A stretch of 64,000 nucleotides of DNA from Acidobacteriota bacterium. GTDB lineage: Bacteria > Acidobacteriota > JAAYUB01. The number at the start of each line of letters is the position of its first letter. Position 1 is the first letter of the stretch. Under the pieces are notes generated by a model. It ran no database searches. It saw nothing but the letters and a program-made list of their open reading frames with translations, and was not told the origin of the DNA. The DNA is taken from the NCBI GenBank assembly GCA_012517875.1, contig JAAYUB010000004.1, positions 1-64,000 on the forward strand. The letters are read 5' to 3'. The position numbers and the translations under genes were made by a program. Positions 9,274 through 16,175 of this stretch are shown one piece after another.

Positions 9274-9459
9274 ATGAAGCCGGATGTGATCGTTGTGTTG
9301 ATTCTGGCCGCCTGCTTTTTCGGCGGCATCATATACCTGGCGCTGCGCAGTCAGAAGAACGCACCGCCGCCCGAACCGCCGCCCCAACCGGAGGACGAGA
9401 AACCGGAAACCGGCGAGGATGCAGGCAAGGGAAAGAAGAAGCGGAAGGGGGGGCGCTGA
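9274..9459 (+). CDS. Small single-pass membrane protein with acidic/basic tail
   Basis: A 61-residue protein beginning at ATG 9274, five bases after AAGGAG. An N-terminal transmembrane helix (about residues 4-25, VIVVLILAACFFGGIIYLAL) is followed by a Pro/Glu-rich linker and a Lys/Arg-rich end (GKGKKKRKGGR). The longer open frame upstream of ATG 9274 is not supported. Function is unknown; small membrane proteins of this design exist in many genomes with no assigned role. It ends before a strong hairpin at 9499-9534. Confidence 0.65.
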   Translation: MKPDVIVVLILAACFFGGIIYLALRSQKNAPPPEPPPQPEDEKPETGEDAGKGKKKRKGGR

Positions 9460-9498
9460 CCGCCCGCGGGGGCCGGAAAGGCCAGGCAAAGCAACGCG

Positions 9499-9534
9499 CG
9501 CCGGCGGCATCCCGGAGGCCGGATGCCGCCGGCG
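9499..9534. terminator. Strong GC-rich hairpin between convergent genes
   Basis: A perfect 14-bp stem (arms 9499-9512 and 9521-9534) with an 8-base loop lies between the 61-residue gene and the convergent OmpA-family gene. There is no clear U-run on either side, so it is probably a bidirectional terminator or 3' stabiliser rather than a classical intrinsic terminator. Confidence 0.6.
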
Positions 9535-9544
9535 GCGGCACGGG

Positions 9545-10993
9545 TCACTGAGTCTTGGGCAGGATGATCTCGACGCGGCGGTTGCGCGCCCGGCCCTCGG
9601 CGGTGTCGTTGGGCGCAATGGGCTGATCCGGACCAAAGCCCCGGGCGGTCATCCGCGCCTCGGGCACGCCCATCTCTTTCAGGAAGGTCAGGACCGCCAG
9701 GGCACGGGCGGCCGACAGCTTCTGGTTGGTCTCCGCAGAACCCGTGGCGTCGGTGTGTCCCTCGATGTTCAGGGTCAGATCCGACAACAAGGTCAGGATG
9801 CCGGCCAGCTTGGCCAGCGAATACTTGGCATCCAGCTTCAGGCTGGCCTTGCCGGTGTCGAAGGTGATGTCCGACAGGCTGACCACATAACCCCGCGCAG
9901 TCTCGGTGGTGGCTGACACCTGGGCCAGGGCGCCCGACAGGCGGCTGGCCAGGGCGTCGCGCTCCGCCTTCAGCCGGGCCCGTTCCTGGTCCAGCTTGGC
10001 CAGCTCTTTCTTCGACTGGGCGATGGAAGCTTCCGCCTGGCGGCGGGCCTCCTCGGCCTGGCGACGGGCCTCCTCGGATTGTCGGCGGGCGGCCTCCGAC
10101 TGCTGCAGCGAGGCTTCGGTCTGCTGGCGGGCGGCGTCGGCAGCGGCGGCCTGCTGTTCGAGGGCCGCCTTCTCCGCCTGGCGTTTGGCTTCGAGCGCGG
10201 CGGCATCCTTTTCCGCCTCGATTCGGAAATGTTCCTTCAGCGCCTGAGTCGCAAACTCGACGGAGCGCCGCGCGCTGTCCTGCCCGGACTTGTTGCCCGC
10301 GCCTTTTTCAGTCAGCAGGGTGGTTGCCTGAGCCAGGGCGTTTTTAGCCGACTTGACGGCGTCGGGCAGCACTTGGTCGGCCCGAAACCGCTCGGCCAGC
10401 TCCACGGCCTTGCGCGCCTGGAGCAGGGCGACCGGTGTGTTGCCTGTGTAGGCCATGCCCCGGACGGATTGCCGCTCGCAGGTGAACAGCTTCGACTTGT
10501 CGCGGAGCCCGCTGAAGGGGAAAGTGCGGCTCTTGGCGTCCTTCGGTTTCGGCGCGGTCGAAATGAACAGAATGATGTTCGAAGGTTCCAGGACGGACAC
10601 ATACGGCTCGGCGGTCACGAGCAGGGCGAAGTCCTTTTTCGCCGTAGCGTAACGATTTGTGCCGTTGGGGCCGAGCGTTGCCACTTCGCCGAGGTTCTCC
10701 GCCTCACCGGTGGGAGTCACCGCCCACACCACGTGGGTGGTGATGTCGCCGCCGAACAGGACGGCCGGTTCCAATTTTTTATACGCCAGTTCGATAGCCG
10801 CCTGACCGGCCTGGCTGCGCACCTTGGCCTTGAGCTCGGCGGCCGGGGCGCGGTCCGTGCCCTTGAACAGGATGTTGACCGTCTTTTTTTCGGGATAAAC
10901 CACCGACGTCAGCTCGATGTCGGCGGCGGCGAGCACCGTGGCCAGCAGCCCCACAAGCAGCAGCCCGATCACGGGTCGGATGAGTCTGTCCAT
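9545..10993 (-). CDS. OmpA-family peptidoglycan-binding protein with long coiled coil
   Basis: A 482-residue exported protein. ATG 10993 follows GGAGG and gives a signal peptide (MDRLIRPVIGLLLVGLLATVLAAA). The N-terminal 200 residues are of unknown fold. Residues about 235-345 form an Ala/Gln/Glu/Arg-rich coiled coil with repeats of type QSEEARRQAEEARRQAEA. The C-terminal 120 residues are an OmpA-like domain containing the peptidoglycan-binding pattern NIEGHTDATGSAETNQKLSAARA and RGFGPDQPIA...RARNRRVEI. The protein probably tethers the outer envelope to peptidoglycan, with the coiled coil as periplasmic spacer. The long frame upstream of ATG 10993 lacks a start with a ribosome binding site. 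Confidence 0.9.
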   Translation of the reverse strand: MDRLIRPVIGLLLVGLLATVLAAADIELTSVVYPEKKTVNILFKGTDRAPAAELKAKVRSQAGQAAIELAYKKLEPAVLFGGDITTHVVWAVTPTGEAENLGEVATLGPNGTNRYATAKKDFALLVTAEPYVSVLEPSNIILFISTAPKPKDAKSRTFPFSGLRDKSKLFTCERQSVRGMAYTGNTPVALLQARKAVELAERFRADQVLPDAVKSAKNALAQATTLLTEKGAGNKSGQDSARRSVEFATQALKEHFRIEAEKDAAALEAKRQAEKAALEQQAAAADAARQQTEASLQQSEAARRQSEEARRQAEEARRQAEASIAQSKKELAKLDQERARLKAERDALASRLSGALAQVSATTETARGYVVSLSDITFDTGKASLKLDAKYSLAKLAGILTLLSDLTLNIEGHTDATGSAETNQKLSAARALAVLTFLKEMGVPEARMTARGFGPDQPIAPNDTAEGRARNRRVEIILPKTQ

Positions 10994-11125
10994 GGAAACC
11001 TCCGCGGCAATGTTTTCAAGACGTTCCATCATGCCACAGTTGGCGGGCGAAGGGAATCCTTCAGTGTGGAGCTGTGGGCAGCGGCGTCCGGCGCCGGCGG
11101 ATGCGGATGGATTCGGGCGCCGGCG

Positions 11126-13336
11126 CTAGAAATCGGGTCCCAGCCTGATGGTCAGCTCCCAGCGGCCCGATTCACCCGCGCCCACAAACACCTGCAGTGG
11201 GCCCAGCAGCGTGGTCAGCGCGTAGCCCACGCTGCCGCCGTGGAAGTAGCGGTACGGCACGCCCAGTTCAATCAGACCGTCGGATGACAAATCCGGGTAG
11301 CGGGCGCCGGCCAGACCGTACCGGACCAGCAGGTACGCGTCGCTGCTCAGTCCGATGGCGGGGCTGGGAAAGCGGCGCCGGTACTCGACCAAACCGGTCC
11401 AGAGGTCCCGGCCGAAGACCTCATCCACCGCATAACCGGGAAGCGGCGTCGAAGCCATCCGGAGATCGTTCTGCCCGCCGGCGAAATGAATGAGGTAAGC
11501 CGGCAGGTCAACACCCCAGCCGGCGTAACCGGAAACATGCAGCACGTTGTTTTCGGTCAGCGGCCAGTAAGCGTCCGCCGTCCCGGTGATGCGGATGTAA
11601 TCGAGATCGCCGCCGAGCCCGGGGAGTGCTCGGTCCACGTGTCCGTCGACGCGGAAACCGGACCGGGGGAACGCCCACTGGTCCAGCGTGTCCACCCCGG
11701 CGCCCACCCGGATGAAGGTGAGCCGGTCGCTGCCGCTCTCGTCGAACCGGCCGTAGGTGGCCATGTTCGCCTTCTCGAAAACCAGCGCGCCGTACACGCC
11801 GACCGCGTTGCCCACGTCGACCGTGAGGCCGGTGGTGAACCCGTAATGCTTTTCGTCAAACACCTCCACCGGCTCTTCCTGGTACAGGATCTTGTGGGGC
11901 GTGCGGACGAAGAACAGCTCGTTGCGCCAGATCACGGGTACGCCCGCCGGCACCGGCGTGCGCAGACCGAAGCGGAACTCCTTGAGCTGGCCCAGCAGCA
12001 GATCCAGCTCCAGGTCGGAACCGGTCTGCAGCACATTGCGATCGCGCAATCGGGCCCGCCCGGTGAACTGGTAATCGGTGTCATAGCGCAGGCCCAGGGT
12101 CAGCGACGCTTTGGGCAGCGTGTCCACCAGGTAGGCGAGCTCAGCCTCGCCGTTGTCCAGCTTCAGATCGTAGCCCACGGTGCGATAGCGGTCCATGGCG
12201 TAGATCTTTTCCACGGAACGTTCCAGCATGTCGGGGGTGACCGGCTTGCCGAGCCGAGCGCCCGATTTGGTCAATGCTTCGAGAGGATTGTCCGTGTCGT
12301 CGCCCACCAGCTCCACGACCTCCAGCGGCCGCGTGTATCCCCGGCGGTCCGGCGCGGCGCGCGGCGGCGCGCCCGGTGCGGCGGCGAAGATCTCGCGGAG
12401 CCGGGGCAGGTCCGCCCGGGCGGCCTCGTACCCTTTTTGAATGAGTTCGGGGGCCAGGTGAAAGTCGGCGATGGAAAAATCGAGCACATCCGGAGCGACG
12501 ACCAGATCCGCCATCGCCATGAGCCGGTGGTCCTTCTCCTGTCGGACGAGGGTGCTGGACTCATCCCAGATTTCGATGAGGTTCTTCAGCTTTTTCCGCT
12601 CCGGCGCGGAGGAGCCGGAGACGTTGACGGCAACGACCGCCGGGTAGCCCCACTCGCGGGCGATGTCCACGGGGATGTTGTTGAGGATGCCGCCGTCCAC
12701 CAGCAGCATGCCTTCCAGTTCGACAGGGGTGAACACCGAGGGGATCGAGATGCTGGCGCGCACGGCCTGGCTGAGGCGACCGCCGCTGAATGTGTGCGTT
12801 CGGCCGTGCCGGAGATCGGTGGCTACGCAGCGGAAGGGGCGGGGCAGTCGGTCGAAGTCGTGCACGTGCTGCACTCCCGCCGCAGTGAAGGCCCGATCGA
12901 GCTGCTTGATGACGCCCTGGCCGGCGATGATGCCCGACGGCAGATCCAGCGCCCGGCCCTCCAGGTATAGGGTGAGTCCCGGGAACCGGCCGGCCTCCTT
13001 CTGGTCGTAGTCCACCAACCGCCGGTTCGGTTCCTCGCGGATCAGGTCCGCATAGTCCATGGTCAGGAAGAAATCGGCGATCTGCTGGCTGGTATAACCG
13101 GCGCAGTACAGCGAACCCACCAGGGCGCCGGCGCTGGTGCCGATCACGGCCGCCGGCTCGAGCCCCTCCTCCTCGAGCGCCTTGAGCACGCCGATGTGCG
13201 CCAGTCCGCGGGCGCCGCCCCCGCCGAGCACCAGGCAGACGCCGTTCCGGCGCGGGGCGGGGTCGTCGGCCGCCCCGGCGCTTCCGCAACACAGGGCGAA
13301 GGCCAGCAATCCCAGGATCAACCGATGTCCGTGCAT
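11126..13336 (-). CDS. Patatin-like phospholipase with outer-membrane barrel (type Vd autotransporter-like)
   Basis: A 736-residue protein starting at ATG 13336 behind GGAGG, with signal peptide MHGHRLILGLLAFALCCGSAGA. The patatin domain (about 30-300) has the oxyanion motif GGGGARG, the nucleophile elbow GTSAG and the DGG acidic motif, giving a Ser-Asp dyad. A POTRA-like segment (about 365-460) and a beta-barrel of the BamA/surface-antigen type (about 460-736, ending ...GRWELTIRLGPDF) follow. The order signal-patatin-POTRA-barrel and the length match PlpD of Pseudomonas and FplA of Fusobacterium, the type Vd secretion autotransporters. It is likely a surface-exposed or secreted phospholipase A. 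No adjacent gene suggests a specific target. Confidence 0.9.
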   Translation of the reverse strand: MHGHRLILGLLAFALCCGSAGAADDPAPRRNGVCLVLGGGGARGLAHIGVLKALEEEGLEPAAVIGTSAGALVGSLYCAGYTSQQIADFFLTMDYADLIREEPNRRLVDYDQKEAGRFPGLTLYLEGRALDLPSGIIAGQGVIKQLDRAFTAAGVQHVHDFDRLPRPFRCVATDLRHGRTHTFSGGRLSQAVRASISIPSVFTPVELEGMLLVDGGILNNIPVDIAREWGYPAVVAVNVSGSSAPERKKLKNLIEIWDESSTLVRQEKDHRLMAMADLVVAPDVLDFSIADFHLAPELIQKGYEAARADLPRLREIFAAAPGAPPRAAPDRRGYTRPLEVVELVGDDTDNPLEALTKSGARLGKPVTPDMLERSVEKIYAMDRYRTVGYDLKLDNGEAELAYLVDTLPKASLTLGLRYDTDYQFTGRARLRDRNVLQTGSDLELDLLLGQLKEFRFGLRTPVPAGVPVIWRNELFFVRTPHKILYQEEPVEVFDEKHYGFTTGLTVDVGNAVGVYGALVFEKANMATYGRFDESGSDRLTFIRVGAGVDTLDQWAFPRSGFRVDGHVDRALPGLGGDLDYIRITGTADAYWPLTENNVLHVSGYAGWGVDLPAYLIHFAGGQNDLRMASTPLPGYAVDEVFGRDLWTGLVEYRRRFPSPAIGLSSDAYLLVRYGLAGARYPDLSSDGLIELGVPYRYFHGGSVGYALTTLLGPLQVFVGAGESGRWELTIRLGPDF

Positions 13337-13501
13337 GAGACCTCCACCGGATGGGCCGCGATGATGGGCTATTTCATCACATCGCCTCGCCGAGCGCCAA
13401 GGGGGGAAATCCGCCGGCGGCCGGCGGCGCCATCCGGCGGAGCGGTCGTGGGCGATCGGTGCGCTATATATTAAGGAAGCAGCGGGAGACGACGGCAGCA
13501 A

Positions 13502-13996
13502 TCAGCCGCTGAGCCGCTTGACGAAAATGACCTTGTCGTCGCCCGGGGCGTAGTAATCCTTCAGCACCGCCTCGATGCTGTAGCCGGTGCGAAGGTAGAA
13601 TTCACGGGTGGGCAGGTATTGCGGCCGCGACGCCGTCTCGATGTAAACAGCCCGACCGGACATGGCCGCAATCCGCCGCTCGGACTCGCGCAGTAGGATC
13701 TTGCCGATGCCCTGTCCGCGGTAATCATCGTGGACGCCGATCCAGTACAGGTCAAAACTGCCGACGGTGCACGGGATGGATCCGAAGCAGGTGTAGCCGA
13801 CCACCCGGTCGTCCGCTTCGGCGAAGAGGAAGTGATAGCCGCTCTCGGAACCGTGCTCCAGCCCCGTCTCCACCAGCTCCACCGCGACATCCACCTCAAA
13901 GGGATAGAAGAAACCGGCCGACTCCAGGATCTCCCTCACCCGCCGGGGATCGTCAGGCGTGGGCTGTTCACGAAACCGGACAGCTTCTGGGTTCAC
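13502..13996 (-). CDS. GNAT family N-acetyltransferase
   Basis: A 164-residue GNAT-fold protein. The acetyl-CoA binding motif (IGVHDDYRGQGIGKILLRESERR) is visible near the middle. The GTG start at 13996 is preferred because GGAGG lies seven bases upstream; an ATG 14 codons earlier lies further inside the neighbouring gene and has no ribosome binding site. It overlaps the 3' end of the upstream ATP-grasp gene by 29 bp, so it is the third gene of a tightly coupled operon with two ATP-grasp enzymes. Such ATP-grasp/GNAT clusters have been proposed to build or modify small peptides. The substrate is unknown. The operon promoter lies at 16112-16140. Confidence 0.85.
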   Translation of the reverse strand: MNPEAVRFREQPTPDDPRRVREILESAGFFYPFEVDVAVELVETGLEHGSESGYHFLFAEADDRVVGYTCFGSIPCTVGSFDLYWIGVHDDYRGQGIGKILLRESERRIAAMSGRAVYIETASRPQYLPTREFYLRTGYSIEAVLKDYYAPGDDKVIFVKRLSG

Positions 13997-14990
13997 GGTT
14001 GGCCTCCATGGCGTGTCGGTCCAGCGCATCCCGGACAATGCGCCGGATCATCTGAGTGTAATTCAGGCCGACCCGGGCGGCCGCGGCGGCAAAGCCGCTG
14101 TACGGGGCAATGCAGGGGTTGGCGTTGACTTCCAATACCCAGGGTTGGCCTTGGGGATCCACCCGGAAATCCACCCGGGCGTAACCGCCCAGCCCGAACG
14201 TTCGCCAGCAGTGTTCGGCGATCTCACTGAGCTGCCGGAGCAGGGGTTGCTCCTCAGGCTCGAATTCGAAACTCCGCTCCGTGTGCAGGAATTCAAAACT
14301 TTCCTCGTCCCACTTGGCCTGGTAATCGACCACCTTGTACTTGCCATCCGGATAGTCGAGAAACCGGATCTCCGGCACGGGCAGCACCTGGCCGGCCAGC
14401 ACGGCGACGTTGAATTCCCGACCGTCGATGTAATGCTCGGCGAAATACTCCCGCCCGGTCCGGATGCGCCGTTCGTTGAGGATGTTGCGGATCGCCGAGG
14501 TCTTCACGGTGACAATGGCGTCTTCCGTGAACCAGCTCGAGGCATGATCCCAGTTCGATTTGATGATGAACGTGTGCTTGCCCGGCGGCATGGTGCAGTC
14601 GTCCTGCGAGACCCACGGGGCGGTCTGGAATCCGGCACCGCGCAGCACCCGCTTGGCGAGAATTTTATTCGTGCTGATGAACAGGGCCTCGGTGGGGCAG
14701 CCGGTGTAGGGGATTCCCAGATGATCCAGCAGGGACGCGCCCCAGTGCAGCAGCCGGCTGTCGTCGCTGACGGATTCCACCAGATTGAAAACGCAGCACG
14801 GGTCCGCTTCTCGGATCAGATCGATGGTGCGGGGGATGTTCAGGTCGAAGGTGACCACCATCGGTTCATAGTGCAGCTTCTTCAGCGCCTGCTGGACGGC
14901 GTTCACCTGGTCGAGCAGATTCTTGTCGTCTTCGGGCGCGTCCGGGAGGACCGGGTTGTGCAGGATGACCACGCGTTTGTTTTTTTTCAT
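13968..14990 (-). CDS. ATP-grasp ligase, D-alanine-D-alanine-ligase-like (copy 2 of pair)
   Basis: A 340-residue ATP-grasp enzyme related to D-Ala-D-Ala ligase; the family couples ATP hydrolysis to amide bond formation through an acyl-phosphate. Visible elements are an N-terminal Rossmann-like region with FNLVESVSDDSRLLHW, the nucleotide/Lys region TNKILAKRVLRGAGF and the Mg-binding VDFRVDPQGQPWVLEVNANPCI near the C-terminus (Asp, Glu, Asn). It starts four bases inside the stop of the preceding ATP-grasp gene (ATGA overlap). The two paralogues differ substantially, suggesting different substrates in consecutive ligation steps. Canonical Ddl for peptidoglycan would normally stand in a cell-wall cluster, which this is not. 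Confidence 0.87.
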   Translation of the reverse strand: MKKNKRVVILHNPVLPDAPEDDKNLLDQVNAVQQALKKLHYEPMVVTFDLNIPRTIDLIREADPCCVFNLVESVSDDSRLLHWGASLLDHLGIPYTGCPTEALFISTNKILAKRVLRGAGFQTAPWVSQDDCTMPPGKHTFIIKSNWDHASSWFTEDAIVTVKTSAIRNILNERRIRTGREYFAEHYIDGREFNVAVLAGQVLPVPEIRFLDYPDGKYKVVDYQAKWDEESFEFLHTERSFEFEPEEQPLLRQLSEIAEHCWRTFGLGGYARVDFRVDPQGQPWVLEVNANPCIAPYSGFAAAAARVGLNYTQMIRRIVRDALDRHAMEANREPRSCPVS

Positions 14991-15964
14991 GCGCTCAGCC
15001 TCTCGCGGGCGGACTCCATGATCTGTGCAATGAGCTGCCCGTACGCAATCCCGGACAACCGGCAGATAATCGGCAGGTCGGAATCAATCGGGTGGAGTCC
15101 CGCTAGCGGATTCACCTCCAGAAAGTTTGGTGTGCCGGCCGCGTCCAGACGGATATCCACGCGTCCGGCGTCGCGGCAACCCAGGCCCCGCCAGACGCGC
15201 AGCGCCAGGTCCATACACGGTTGCGCCAGCTCGCCGTCGAGCCGGCTGTAGTCGACGAGGTCCCGGTAATTTTTCTTGGTGGCAAACGAGTAGGCGTCGG
15301 TCTCCGCATGTCCGCGCACCGACACCTCGAGCACGCCGACGGCGCGCGCGCGGCGCCCGGTGCCCAGTACGCCCACCGTGAACTCGCGTCCCGGCAGATA
15401 CGTTTCCACCAGCACCGGCTGGCGGAAGGTGCGGAGCAGTTCGGCGCACACATCCGGCAGGTCGCTCGGTTCGGTGACCTTGGAGCGGGCGTTGATGCCC
15501 TTGCTGGTGCCTTCGGCCACCGGCTTCACGAACAGGGGGCAAGGCAGCGCGACGGCGGCGGCGTCGAGGCGGTCCGTCACGACAGCGAAGTCCGGCGTCG
15601 GCACGCCCAAATCGCGCACGGCGTGCTTGGCCAGACCCTTGTGCAGCGACAAGCCGAGCACCACCGGATCGGAGAACGTGTAGGGGATGGCAAAGGCGTC
15701 GAGCAGCGCCGGCACCAGGGATTCCCGTCCGAGGCCGTGAAGTCCTTCGGCGATGTTGAAGACCATGTCCCAGCGGTCGCCGGCAGCCAGGCGGGCGATC
15801 AGCCGGCGGGCATTGCCGATTCGGTCGGTGGCGTGGCCGGCAGCGGCCAGCGCCGTCTCGATCGCCACGATGGTGTCGATCTGATCGAACTCGGCGGCGG
15901 CCTCTTCGGAAAACCCTTCCGCCAGATAATCGTCCTTCAGGTCGTAAGCGATCCCGATGCGCAT
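14987..15964 (-). CDS. ATP-grasp ligase, D-alanine-D-alanine-ligase-like (copy 1 of pair)
   Basis: A 325-residue ATP-grasp enzyme heading the operon. It has the same layout as its downstream neighbour: VFNIAEGLHGLGRESLVPALLDAF, LHKGLAKHAVRDLGVPTPDF with the nucleotide Lys, and VDIRLDAAGTPNFLEVNPLAGL with metal ligands. The HPIDSDLP stretch after that motif is typical of Ddl-like enzymes (compare HxxSxxP). Its role is likely peptide or amino-acid amide synthesis; the pair plus GNAT may assemble and acetylate a small peptide or modify a carrier. It is transcribed from a near-consensus promoter 150 bp upstream, which overlaps an inverted repeat that could bind a regulator. Confidence 0.87.
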   Translation of the reverse strand: MRIGIAYDLKDDYLAEGFSEEAAAEFDQIDTIVAIETALAAAGHATDRIGNARRLIARLAAGDRWDMVFNIAEGLHGLGRESLVPALLDAFAIPYTFSDPVVLGLSLHKGLAKHAVRDLGVPTPDFAVVTDRLDAAAVALPCPLFVKPVAEGTSKGINARSKVTEPSDLPDVCAELLRTFRQPVLVETYLPGREFTVGVLGTGRRARAVGVLEVSVRGHAETDAYSFATKKNYRDLVDYSRLDGELAQPCMDLALRVWRGLGCRDAGRVDIRLDAAGTPNFLEVNPLAGLHPIDSDLPIICRLSGIAYGQLIAQIMESARERLSA

Positions 15965-16086
15965 GCGGTCATCCTTGTGGTTGGAGCGAGCGGGTGGTAC
16001 ACCCCGCTCCGGTTTGCAACAGCCGACCGGTTGTCGCCGGGTTGCCGTGATCGTACTGTACGCGCGCTCGTGCTGTCCACATGGGA

Positions 16087-16140
16087 ACGTTCGATCCGCG
16101 AACGTATGACTACTTTAGATAGAAGACGGAAGAGTGTCAA
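16087..16140 (-). promoter_or_regulatory. Sigma70 promoter and adjacent inverted repeat for the ATP-grasp/GNAT operon
   Basis: Minus strand: TTGACA (16135-16140), 17-bp spacer, TAAAGT (16112-16117). Immediately downstream, at the expected transcription start, is a 7-bp inverted repeat, ACGTTCG (16087-16093) and CGAACGT (16099-16105), with a 5-bp spacer. Its position would allow an operator function. Confidence 0.7.
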
Positions 16141-16175
16141 CAATAAAACAGCCACATCGTCGGCGACGATATGCG

